Shown: one piece after another, positions 17,992 through 26,553 of the stretch
Layout: the number at the start of each line of letters is the position of its first letter
Numbering within the stretch: position 1 is the first letter of the stretch
Assembly (NCBI GenBank): GCA_009711705.1
Contig: VENG01000009.1
Span: forward strand, 23,961-87,960
Origin: Bacillota bacterium
Lineage (GTDB): Bacteria; Bacillota; Desulfotomaculia; Desulfotomaculales; VENG01
Reading direction: 5' to 3'
Length of the DNA: 64,000 nt
Program-made: the position numbers and the translations under genes
Notes under the pieces: generated by a model
The model's input: only the letters and a program-made list of their open reading frames with translations
What the model was told of the DNA's origin: nothing
The model's database searches: none

Positions 17992-18040
17992 AGCAATCGA
18001 AGTCCTTCTCGAAGAATTAGATACGGAGGTGGAAGAATGA
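17957..18040 (+). CDS. 27-residue small ORF coupled to serine recombinase
   Basis: The ORF begins MKRTGLKSYVTKAIEVLLEE, and its stop overlaps the start of the serine recombinase as ATGA. The recombinase SD (GGAGGTGGAAGA) lies inside it. Such overlap suggests translational coupling. The ORF itself has a weak ribosome binding site, so it may only be translated by re-initiation after the preceding small ORF. Confidence 0.35.
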   Translation: MKRTGLKSYVTKAIEVLLEELDTEVEE

Positions 18041-19524
18041 ATTTTAGCAAAGAAGTCAGTGCTTATATAAGGGCATCTACCAATCAGCAGCAGCTGACCT
18101 TAGAATTTCAAAAAAGGGCAAACATAGAGGCTGCCAAAAACCTGGGGATCATATTAAAGGAAGAAAACATTTTCACTGATGCCGGGGTATCCGGCTTTAC
18201 AACCCCAATGGAGCAGCGAAAAAACCTGCAAGCAGTGCTTAAAAAAGCAAAGAAGGGTGAAGTTAGCCAGCTAATCGTTTTTAAACGGGACAGGTTAACG
18301 CGAAGGGCAAGGGAATACCTGAAAATAGCCCATTCCCTTCAAGTACATGGGGTACAAATAATTTTCTCTGACCCCGCTGAACATCCCTTTACTACTGATT
18401 ATGGGTGGATGGTTGAATGCGTTTTTGCTGCTTTGCTGCAAAAAGAATGTGAAGGGATTAGGGAAAAAGTAATTCTTGGCCTGAAAACTTCACACAGCAT
18501 GGGGCTCTGGACGGGTGGTCAGCCGGGATTCGGATTTCAATATGATAAAAATAGCAAGGAGCTAAAGGTCATCAGGGAAGAAGCGGCAGCAGTTAAGCAA
18601 ATTATTCATCTGCTTGCAGACGGAAAAAGCCCACAAAAAATTGCCCAACTTTTAAATGAACAAAACACTCTTTGGGCCTCTCGCAACGGCAAAACCGGCA
18701 AATGGACAACTGCCAAGATAAAACAAATCGGCAGCAACCCCCTATTTTTAGGCATTTCAGAGCGGTTTGGCGAAAAGGTCCACTTAAAAGACCAAAAACC
18801 AATCGTGGATAGTAGAATCTGGCAGCAAGCTCAAGAAACCCTTGAAAAGTATACACCAGCTTCCAGATCAAAAAGTAGTAAGAAAAAGGCAGCTTTGTTA
18901 GAAGGCCTTGTGTGCTGTGCGCAAAACTATGAAACCACCTTCAGAGTGAGGAAGTTAGGCAAAAAATACAAATACTGTTGTCCCGATAGTAATTGCACCC
19001 AAGATTGTCCTAGTAAACGAATAAACATCAATGAATTGGAATCTATGGTATTTTCTCACTGCAGCCACTGGTTTAGCAGCCTTGACAATAGGGTATTAGA
19101 AAAGAAGACCGGATTAGTATTACAAAACCGTCTGCACGAGATAGAAACCAAAATCAATACCCTTAACAGTAAAAACGAAAGGTTAGCAAAAGAAATAAGC
19201 CGCCACTCTGACAATTATTGCAGGGAAACCCATGAGTTCAAAAAAAGGCAGCTTGATAGTAAAATTATGAAACTTCATGAGCAAAAAACAGAAATAGAGG
19301 AAAAGATGAGTCACTTTAATACCGCACAAAGTGAATTATACGCATTGGGGCAACGGCAGGATAAAGTTTTGCCCATCCTTAAAGACTGGGAGAAAAGTTT
19401 TGCAAGCCTAAATTTTAACGAGCAGAAGAGTGTGTATAACCAAATAATTAAGTTTATTTTGATTCACCCTTTTAGGATTGAAGTTTTAACCAATGATACA
19501 GAAATTCTGGGAGTTGCAGACTGA
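18037..19524 (+). CDS. large serine recombinase (1)
   Basis: This 495-residue protein has an N-terminal resolvase domain with the nucleophilic Ser14 in YIRASTNQQ. The conserved Arg cluster is FKRDRLTRRAREY. A recombinase domain follows (GGQPGFGFQYDKNSKELKVI). The zinc ribbon carries cysteine pairs CC ... CCPDSNC ... C, and a C-terminal coiled coil lies near residues 360-430. Such enzymes integrate or excise elements by serine-linked cleavage. The start codon overlaps a small ORF stop (ATGA). A second serine recombinase follows 22 bases downstream; paired genes of this type are common in elements that need both proteins. Confidence 0.92.
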   Translation: MNFSKEVSAYIRASTNQQQLTLEFQKRANIEAAKNLGIILKEENIFTDAGVSGFTTPMEQRKNLQAVLKKAKKGEVSQLIVFKRDRLTRRAREYLKIAHSLQVHGVQIIFSDPAEHPFTTDYGWMVECVFAALLQKECEGIREKVILGLKTSHSMGLWTGGQPGFGFQYDKNSKELKVIREEAAAVKQIIHLLADGKSPQKIAQLLNEQNTLWASRNGKTGKWTTAKIKQIGSNPLFLGISERFGEKVHLKDQKPIVDSRIWQQAQETLEKYTPASRSKSSKKKAALLEGLVCCAQNYETTFRVRKLGKKYKYCCPDSNCTQDCPSKRININELESMVFSHCSHWFSSLDNRVLEKKTGLVLQNRLHEIETKINTLNSKNERLAKEISRHSDNYCRETHEFKKRQLDSKIMKLHEQKTEIEEKMSHFNTAQSELYALGQRQDKVLPILKDWEKSFASLNFNEQKSVYNQIIKFILIHPFRIEVLTNDTEILGVAD

Positions 19525-19546
19525 GTTTCAGTAAGGAGTGAGAAAA

Positions 19547-21164
19547 TTGCCAATTTCAGACGTTTTAAAACCACAAACTCCCGTGGCCATTTACAACAGG
19601 TACTCGTCACACAAGCAGGAATCAGGCATGAGCATAGAAATGCAGATGCAGGCCGCGCAAAAAATAATTACAGAATATGAACTCCGTCTAACTAATACCT
19701 ACCAAGACGAAAAAAAACCTGGGTATAAAACTCATTTTACCAGGCGTAAAGGCATGATGGAACTACTAAAGGATGCGCGAACAGGCGTATTTAAAGCGGT
19801 TATCACCCTATGCAGCGACAGGGTTTCCAGGGATGTAGTCCAGTTCATTTCTATTATAGAGATATTGGACCAATGTGGAATTCAGTTAATCTACTCCATG
19901 CCGGGAATGACACAGCCCTTTGAGCAGGATATTGTGAGCGAAATGATTTCCTATGCCAACGCCATGCACGAGTCAGAAAGAACCAGCGCCAGGGTACGCG
20001 AGGCAATGAAAAATAAAGTTGATAAAGGAGAGTGGGTGGGCGGCAGCCTACCCTTTGGCTACCAGTTAAACATTAAAACGGGCGCAATTGAAATTTTGCC
20101 TTTAGCGGCAGAAATCGTAAAAGATGTTTATCAAAAATATATCCGGGGCTTTAGTTTTCAGAGTATAGCTAACTCTGTAGCCCCAGGTCATTCACCAACC
20201 GGAAGATGGACCAGGTGGCAAATTGAAGGGATCATAAAAAACCCATTTTATGCCGGATACCTAACTTGGAATAAAAGATTAGACCGGTCCAACAGCGCCT
20301 GGCGTAACCCCGCCGACTGGATGATGGTTGAGAGCAAGTATATTCCTAAAATCATAGATAAAAAGACCTGGGACATTGCCCAGGGAGTGCTTTTGAGAAA
20401 GAAAACCAGCCGCATATCATCCAAACATTATTCATCTCCCAACATACTAAAGGGACTTTTGTACTGCTCATGCGGACAAATGCTACTGCCAAAGGATAAC
20501 CGGTCAAAAAGCATTTTAAAAGGCGGCACAGAAAAGGTCTATGGGAAATCGTATATACAAATGCCCTAAAAAATGTTTACGGCTTCCGGCAGATACAATA
20601 GAAGAATTTGTCATTAACGATATTAAAGAAATAATTGCCACTCTCCCAGAGGACGAACTATTATCTAAAATTGAGGAAAAAGTTAAATCAGAGATATCCG
20701 ATGTTATTTTAGATATCGAAATGCTAGAAGAGCAGTTGGTGCACCTGAAAAATAAGGCCGCAAAATTTAAGGCTTTATCGGAAGAGGCAAAGTTAGAGCA
20801 AGACGATAGTGACCAGGAAAGCAAACTGTCTTGCTACAGCGACATCGTAAATAATGCCTCAAAAGAGATTCAACAAGTTAAAAGCATAATGGAAGAAAAC
20901 AAAATATTCTTACGGCAAAAAAAATCTCTTTTGGCATTAAAAGCTGGATGGCTGGAAAAACTGGTAAACATTCCTATGTTATGGAACCATATGAGTATAG
21001 AGGAAAAGAATGTGGTTATTGAAGAGTTTTACAGGAAAATTGTCGTTACTCCTAATAAAGGGGTCATTTTAGATAACAAAATCTTTCCACAGAAAAATAA
21101 AAAAAGAAACTTGTTTGACGGAAAGCTCCTGTGGCAATATGACAGTTTTATTCACACTAACTAA
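19547..21164 (+). pseudogene. large serine recombinase (2), frameshifted in zinc ribbon
   Basis: TTG 19547 has AAGGAG 8 bases upstream. The first reading frame (to 20569) carries the resolvase domain (Ser20 in AIYNRYSSHKQ) and the recombinase domain. It also has the first half of the zinc ribbon, LLYCSCGQMLLPKD. The frame then ends, while the -1/+2 frame continues at about 20541 with NRIYKCPKKCLRLPADTIEEF, the second Cys pair, and the usual coiled-coil C-terminus to 21164. One base gained or lost near the GGGAAA at 20543-20548 would restore a ~540-residue enzyme. It is a recent mutation, a sequencing error, or less likely a programmed shift. A partial homologue of the C-terminal part lies at 51145-51479. 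Confidence 0.8.
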
Positions 21165-21458
21165 GCATGTGATAGCGTCCCGCTATCCCGGACAGGACTC
21201 CGTCAAGAGCCGCTTTCTCTGAAGCAAAACTCTTTCTTCCTGACGATTAGGAGCCGTTTAGGGCAAACTCCGGAATAGGTGCACGGAAAAGAGCAGAATC
21301 ACTGCCGGGTTTGACTGGAACATGCATAGAATAACAGAAACAGGGGTTCTAACTTCCCAGCTTTTAGAGTTGACTATACTCGTGCAGGATGTCAACTCTC
21401 TTGTGTAGCCATCATAAAAAATAACCCAATATCAGATAGCTAACCTGTTAAAAAAATT

Positions 21459-21505
21459 AAGTCCTCCAATTCCCATCCAAGACTTGGACGGGAATTGGAG
21501 GACTT
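21459..21505 (-). terminator. terminator after the lipoprotein gene
   Basis: A 16 bp perfect stem (AAGTCCTCCAATTCCC with its complement) has an inner CCAAG / TTGG extension. It is followed on the minus strand by TAATTTTTTTAAC. Confidence 0.85.
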
Positions 21506-21523
21506 AGCTGAATAACCCCAAAA

Positions 21524-21559
21524 GTTGGCCGCTACTGGGCTGCCCCAGGAGCGGCCAAC
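21524..21559. terminator. second strong hairpin
   Basis: A GTTGGCCGCT / AGCGGCCAAC stem has an inner CTGGG / CCCAG pairing. It lacks a clear T tract on either strand, so it may act in transcript stability or be part of an element end. Confidence 0.5.
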
Positions 21560-21584
21560 ATGTTAACAAATTATATGAGTAATA

Positions 21585-21652
21585 TTTCAGGATAGACCCA
21601 CTCGTGCACTCAAACAGGACCACCATGTGCATCAAATAGATCCACCTTGGTC
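21585..21652 (-). repeat. imperfect ~22-bp tandem repeats, possible IS end
   Basis: Read on the minus strand, the units GGTGGATCTATTTGATGCAC, GGTGGTCCTGTTTGAGTGCA and GTGGGTCTATCCTGA follow one another at 22-23 base steps. Multiple repeats of this length occur at ends of IS21-family elements. No transposase is near, so this would be a relic. Confidence 0.35.
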
Positions 21653-21656
21653 AATT

Positions 21657-22511
21657 TCAATACCCTATAAAAAACATATCAACTGTATCTTGATAATTTG
21701 AAAATGAATAAAGACTGTGCATATTCCCTTCACCTTTCTCCATTTCATTGGCCCACATTCGTAACGCTCCATCAAAGAACCAAACGGGAACTTCCGCTTT
21801 GGGAAGGCCCGATTCTGTATTTACCTTGGATTCGGAAAATTCTTGTGCACATAGAACATGAAAGGAATGGAAATAATCTCTTAAAAATATTTGTTGCTTT
21901 TCTCTAAACCAACTTTTCGGTTGGTAGTCTTTCAATCGGTTCGTATAAAAGTTACCAAAGTAAAATTCTTTTGCTTCTGTTAACAACTTTGCAACCTCTT
22001 TATAACGTTCTTCCTTACTCATTTGGGCAACTTCTTTCAAAGTATAATTCTTTCTTTGGTATTCATACAAAGCGTCCCAATTAACATCCCTATCAAAGAA
22101 CCAATCCAAATAAGCTTGGAATTTTGGTTCTTTCTTAATAAGGTCGTCCCAACTAATTGTTCCAAACCCCGGAACCGGCAACATATTGTTATTTGACCAA
22201 ATTCGAAGTCTTTCCGGCCTATACCCTTTTCCCGGCGTCCAATCTTTAACCGGCGGCTTGGGCTTGTCCTTGTAATTCCCGCTTAATACGTTTTCTTGTT
22301 TTTCCCTTTCTGCCGCCAATGCTTTTCTTGACGCCAAATCTTTACTCTTAGTCGGTTTGTAATTGACCGCAAGTGGTGATGGACTAACTTCGTTCCTTTG
22401 TTGATTCTTTGGTTGGTTGACGTTTGTATCGACCTTCGTATTATCACCGGTATGGCCACAACCGCTAACCAACAAGGCCGCCAAAGAAACGGTCGCGATA
22501 ACTCTTTTCAA
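21657..22511 (-). CDS. hypothetical lipoprotein
   Basis: This 284-residue protein has a lipoprotein signal peptide: a basic start, then SLAALLVSGC with the lipidated Cys at residue 18. A Pro/Lys/Asn-rich low-complexity linker runs to about residue 100, followed by a Trp/Tyr-rich helical domain. It should be anchored to the outer face of the membrane. The start is TTG with AGGGG 8 bases upstream. No family is recognised. It lies inside the candidate tRNA-Leu element and is probably cargo. Confidence 0.65.
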   Translation of the reverse strand: MKRVIATVSLAALLVSGCGHTGDNTKVDTNVNQPKNQQRNEVSPSPLAVNYKPTKSKDLASRKALAAEREKQENVLSGNYKDKPKPPVKDWTPGKGYRPERLRIWSNNNMLPVPGFGTISWDDLIKKEPKFQAYLDWFFDRDVNWDALYEYQRKNYTLKEVAQMSKEERYKEVAKLLTEAKEFYFGNFYTNRLKDYQPKSWFREKQQIFLRDYFHSFHVLCAQEFSESKVNTESGLPKAEVPVWFFDGALRMWANEMEKGEGNMHSLYSFSNYQDTVDMFFIGY

Positions 22512-22582
22512 GGTAATAACCCCTTTTTGAAATTATGTTCCTTTTTTTCAGTTACTTCTACACAATTTGTTTGAATCATTCA

Positions 22583-22633
22583 GAGGGGCGTGTGGTTAAA
22601 ACTATGCGGGTTCAAGTCCCACCTCTGACACCA
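22583..22633 (+). repeat. tRNA-Leu 3'-end fragment (candidate attR)
   Basis: The fragment keeps the anticodon-arm 3' side (GAGGGGCGTGTGG), the T arm (GGGTTCAAGTCCC) and an acceptor end with GACACCA, all as in tRNA-Leu at 15865-15949. The 5' half is absent, so it cannot make a tRNA. The variable loop and acceptor differ from the intact gene. Confidence 0.65.
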
Positions 22634-22701
22634 GAAACCGCCAAAAATGCGGGTTTGAGGCTGAATGTGGATAATAACATGTTTTTAAGGGAGGTTCTTT
22701 A

Positions 22702-23106
22702 AATGACTGTAAATGCTTTAGTTTGACCGAACGGTAGAGTTTTTGATTGTCATGATCCAGAGGTGCTGGTGATGGAGGATTACCACTGCCATTAAAACGA
22801 CATTGAGGGTGCTACACGGGTGCAAATGGTTGTAGAAGTACCAGGAAGGGAGAGTGTCTAGCATGGATGCTCTTACACGGGAACTAGCATTGACGGGGTT
22901 AATAAAGCCCACCAGATGACCACCAAGACGGAAACTTTCAATAAACTCATGGAAAAGTTTATCGCCGTAGAAGTAAACTTGAAGAACTTATTGGGGAAGG
23001 CTCGGATGAGTTAATAAGTAAATTCTATACTGCCTGGGGCGAGATTGAAGAATTAAAAAACAGAACTATTACATGCTATAGGAAACTGGTTAAAATCACA
23101 GAATAG
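22702..23106 (+). pseudogene. decayed small gene, unknown
   Basis: An SD (GGGAGG) and ATG are followed by a readable frame (PNGRVFDCHDPEVLVMEDYH, then TRVQMVVEVPGRESV). It is interrupted by TGA, TAA and TAG codons. After about position 22,960 the coding continues in another frame (KLEELIGEGSDELISKF) to TAG 23106. The mix of three stop types and a frameshift indicates decay, not recoding. The protein is not recognised. Confidence 0.5.
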
Positions 23107-23110
23107 TCAT

Positions 23111-23146
23111 AATAAATATCCTCCCATCAAAGGCAGGATATTTATT
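23111..23146. terminator. bidirectional terminator
   Basis: A perfect 12 bp stem (AATAAATATCCT / AGGATATTTATT) directly abuts the stop codon of the GNAT gene. Confidence 0.75.
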
Positions 23147-23677
23147 TCAAGGGTTATTATAATATTCTTCTAATAAATCCGCAAACTCAAGGTTTAGATA
23201 GATAAAAGTAATTGGTTCGTTTTCTATGTTGGAAAATTCATCTTCTATCATTAGTTTAAATTGAAATTTACTTCTATACCAATCAACTACTTCAGTTAAA
23301 GCTGCTCCAACAATATATTTCTCATTAAACATATATGCTAAATCAATTATATGACTAACTACTAATTGACCAAAACCCAACCCTTGTTTTGATTCTAAAA
23401 TTGCAATTCTAGCAATTTCCAAACAATCTTCTGTATGGATTTCATCATCTGTTTCAAAAGCAACCTCTTGATGTCTTAATGTAAAGTATCCAATAATTTC
23501 ATCCTCAACGAATACTAAAGTAGTACTGGAATCTTTTTCTAAGTGACTTAAACGGGCCTCTGTTCTTAAAAATGATTCCATGCTACTGTTTTTACATCGA
23601 AAATTTTTATATGTGTCATAATTACAATCGATAATAGGGTAAAAACTTAAAGGCTGTTCTCCTATTTGGGTTTGCAT
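23147..23677 (-). CDS. GNAT family N-acetyltransferase
   Basis: This 176-residue acetyl-CoA-dependent transferase has the GNAT core: strand ETDDEIHTEDCLEIARIAIL, then the pyrophosphate-binding loop ESKQGLGFGQLVVSHIID, and a C-terminal WYRSKFQFKLMIEDE strand region. ATG 23677 follows AAAGG by 9 bases. Its start overlaps the 3' end of the small gene at 23662 by 16 bases, so the two are translated together. Size and pairing resemble GNAT toxin-antitoxin modules that acetylate aminoacyl-tRNA, but the partner lacks an obvious ribbon-helix-helix motif. Confidence 0.75.
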   Translation of the reverse strand: MQTQIGEQPLSFYPIIDCNYDTYKNFRCKNSSMESFLRTEARLSHLEKDSSTTLVFVEDEIIGYFTLRHQEVAFETDDEIHTEDCLEIARIAILESKQGLGFGQLVVSHIIDLAYMFNEKYIVGAALTEVVDWYRSKFQFKLMIEDEFSNIENEPITFIYLNLEFADLLEEYYNNP

Positions 23678-23913
23678 ATATAAAAACCTTTACTTCTCCT
23701 ACTAACTTTTCGGGTGGGTGGATCATTTTTAAAATTATGGCTCAACTTCTCTCTCAACTCTTCTATTTTCTTTTTTTCCTCCAAAAATCTTTCCGCATCC
23801 CTTCCTTTTACGGTTGGGAACTCTCTCAAACTGACTGCCATTCTTCCACCCCCTGGTTTATGATCTTTTTTAGAATCCTTTTCATTTGTATTCTTAGATT
23901 TGTTCTTGTCCAA
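23662..23913 (-). CDS. small charged protein paired with GNAT enzyme
   Basis: TTG 23913 is chosen because GGAGGTG lies 8 bases upstream; an ATG at 24009 would add a hydrophobic stretch without an SD. The 83-residue product is very hydrophilic, with a Lys/Asp/Asn-rich N-terminus, then AVSLREFPTVKGRDAERFLE and a probable helix (EEKKKIEELREKL). It could be an antitoxin for the overlapping acetyltransferase, although no known antitoxin fold is evident. Confidence 0.5.
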   Translation of the reverse strand: MDKNKSKNTNEKDSKKDHKPGGGRMAVSLREFPTVKGRDAERFLEEKKKIEELREKLSHNFKNDPPTRKVSRRSKGFYICKPK

Positions 23914-24138
23914 ATTATACACCTCCACTGGGCACTCATTAATAAATACTATGCCCACTACCCAGGTGCATAACCACAATTTCACAGAAATCACAAACAG
24001 TATTGGCAAATTTAGTTATTTCAAAGTGTAGCATGTAACATGTGTGACAGTCAAGACAATATTTGCAAGCGTAAAGTTTGTTTAGGAATCAAAATAACCT
24101 CCCCTGTAAAAAGCGAAGGCTCTTTTAGTGGGGTACTA

Positions 24139-26553
24139 CTATACTGGAATCCATTGTTGTAATTGAGTAAAATATAGCCCGGTTTCATGGACTTTTTCGC
24201 CAACAATCTCTTCCCAGTATTCTTTATACATCTGCACCTGAGGGGTGTAGTATTCCACCAGCTCTGCCAGCATGTCATTATCTTCCACAGTATCCGTCTT
24301 GTAGTCCACCAGCACCCAGCCATCCTCTTCTAGGAAAACCAGGTCAATGGCGCCGGAAACTATCGTTTCGGTAGTAAAACCGTATTCGCCGGTTTCCACC
24401 TTCACAGAAAGGGGCACTTCTACAAAGCGCTTTTCACTTTTTAGCATCCTCTTCCAGAGACTTGACTTTAAAATTCCATTGACCAGGTTTAAAACCTCCG
24501 TTTTCTCCCCGGCATCCCTTTCTTCTTCGGCAAGGATGTTTTCCACGAAAAGCTCCAGGTTTGAGGGAACCTTTTCAGCGCAGGCTTCTAAAACCCTGTG
24601 CATTACCCGGCCCCAGGACTGCCCGCGGCCCGTCCGTTGCCTGGCAGGGCCTCCACTTTTCCCTTTTACCAGTTCCGTAACAGCAGCAACATTATAACTG
24701 GGTTCATTCATGGGATTCCGCGGTCCCAGGAACCCACCCTTTGCTTCGTCCAAGTCCTCCAGGCTAATCTCGATACCTTCCTCACCGGTTGGGCCTGAAT
24801 CGGTGCCTGAAACATCTTCTAACTCTGAAACACCCGCGAAATGACCATTGAAAGGATGCCATGCGCTCAAGTCGGGTTTGCCCGGGTAGGTGCTAACAAC
24901 CAGGAGGTTTTTGGCCCTTGTGGCTGCAACATAGATTAAGCGTGTTTCCTCGGCATCCAGGTATTGCTGTTCTATCTGGCAATACCGGTCCCAAGTCACG
25001 GGTTGCCCCAGGGTCTCTTTGTTAAATGACTTTTGCTTTTGGATAACGAAGTACCCCCTGGGAGTGCTATCCCCCACTCTGTTAATGTGCATAGTTGGTG
25101 GCCACTTTACATTTTTGCCGGGGTTGGCCAGAAACACCACCGGCGCCTCTAGGCCCTTAGCCTTATGCAGGTTCATTAACCTTACCGCATCGTCTTCCCA
25201 GGGTGCGATGTTGATTTCCTCTTCCACTCCGGATTCCATGAGGAGGGTCAGGTATTCCACCAGGGAGTAAAATGAAGTTATGCCGCTGCGTTCGGCGGCA
25301 GCAAGGAACTCTTGGGATTGCAGTAGATGCCCGCTACGGCTCTTGCCCAGTTCTCCTGTAAGCGCGTGAGAAATTATTCCCAGCTCCCTCATAATATTTT
25401 GCATGGCGGCACTGGCCGGGAGGGTAATAGTCCATTCCCTGAATTGCCGGAACATGTTAAAGGTCCACTCAAAAACCCCTTTGTCATTATCATTTATGCT
25501 GGAAGGTACGTCGCTGTATATGTTAAAATGGCCGCCTGCCTGTTTAAAGAGCCATAACTGATTGTCACTAATACCGAAAAGGCTTCCCCTTAGGGCTGCA
25601 ACCAGCAGCACCGGGTCATCAGGGTCAATAATGGCCCTTAATATTTTAATCACTTCCGCCATTTCGGCAGAATTGGAAAATCCGTCACCGCCGGCAATTC
25701 TAAAGGGTATGCCTTGCTCTTCCATAGCCCTTGCATATAAGTCCATGTGTGCCTTGTAGCGCAGCAAAATCATGAAGTCTTCTGGCCGGGGATTATCAGT
25801 CAGCCCTGCTTCCAATTCACTGTCAGTGCGGCACAAAGAAATACCGCCGTCAATGGCCCAGCGAATCCAGCGGGCAATACGTCCGGCATCTATAAAGGCA
25901 ATCTGTTCCGCTTTATTGTACTTAATTTTAGGTATGGTAATGGTCTTCACACCGCAGGCTTTACCGTTAATGTTTTGCCGCACGGTATCCATGCTGGTAA
26001 AGGCAGCCTGGTACGAGTCGGCCTTTTCGGGCAAAAGTTCCTTGAATACCGGGTTTACCCAGTCCCCAATGGCCTGTAGCGAGCGGAAGTTAGTGGTCAG
26101 GTAAAGGATTTTGCCGCCGCTGTTTTCAATAAGCCGCTTTACCTCGTTGTATGTATCTATGTCGGCGCGCCGGAAACGGTAAATGGCCTGCTTGGGGTCA
26201 CCCACAACAAATAAAGAGCCGGGGTAAGGGGTCAGCTTACGCCAATCCCTTTCGTCGATTTCCTGGCCGGTCAAATAAAACATAATTTGGGCCTGAATGG
26301 GGTCTGTATCCTGGAATTCATCAACCAGCAGATGAGAATATCTTGCCTGGAAATACTGCCTGACTTCCGGGTTTTCACTCAACAGAGCAGCAGCCTGCAT
26401 TAAAAGGTCCTGATAATTGAGCTTTGACTGCTCCATCCGGCGCTGCCCGTAAAGCTCAACCGCCGGCAGCACAAAGTCCACCAGCTGCTTATGCCTGTGT
26501 TCGTGCCACGCCGCTAGGGTAGGGACAATATAGCCTATTTTCCACCACGTCAA
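24139..26553 (-). pseudogene. AddA-like helicase-nuclease, N-terminus deleted
   Basis: The reading frame keeps the middle and C-terminal parts of an AddA/RecB-type enzyme: motif II LLVDEFQDTDPIQ, motif III VVGDPKQAIYRFRRAD, LTTNFRS (motif IV), NLHKAKGLEAPVVFLANP (V) and EETRLIYVAATRAKN (VI). The C-terminal RecB nuclease core (GRVMHRVLEA, GAIDLVFLEEDGWVLVDYKTD) is also kept. The Walker A motif and motif Ia are absent. The sequence before about residue 12 is out-of-frame AddB DNA, so a deletion removed about the first 400 residues. Without the P-loop it cannot be an ATP-driven helicase, though the nuclease could survive. It shares a long identical block with the copy at 56363. Confidence 0.82.
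24326..25386. repeat. long identical repeat with 56550-57610
   Basis: At a constant offset of 32,224 bases this block appears identical to 56550-57610, while sequence on both sides of it is clearly divergent. It covers the C-terminal helicase motifs and most of the nuclease domain of the AddA copies. Confidence 0.85.

Larger units (their letters stand above)
21165..21656. other. non-coding stretch with several hairpins
   Basis: No gene is visible. It contains a 9 bp inverted repeat (AGAGTTGAC at 21366-21374 with GTCAACTCT at 21391-21399), the strong hairpins listed separately, and imperfect tandem repeats at about 21585-21650. The homology to the second element copy stops just past 21,160, so the element boundary may lie here. 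Confidence 0.5.
15865..22633 (+). mobile_element. candidate integrated element at tRNA-Leu
   Basis: The interval runs from tRNA-Leu to a tRNA-Leu 3'-end-like fragment at 22583-22633. It contains two tyrosine integrases, two large serine recombinases, small ORFs and a lipoprotein gene. The two tRNA-like ends share 13-base identical blocks (GAGGGGCGTGTGG and GGGTTCAAGTCCC) and GACACCA, but differ elsewhere. If they are attL and attR, the insertion is old. The internal recombinases need not be the ones that inserted it. Confidence 0.5.

Noticed and set aside
22702..23106. Possible recoding (TAG pyrrolysine or TGA selenocysteine) in the small gene at 22.7 kb
   Set aside because: TGA, TAA and TAG all interrupt the frame, and a frameshift is also present, so decay explains it better.
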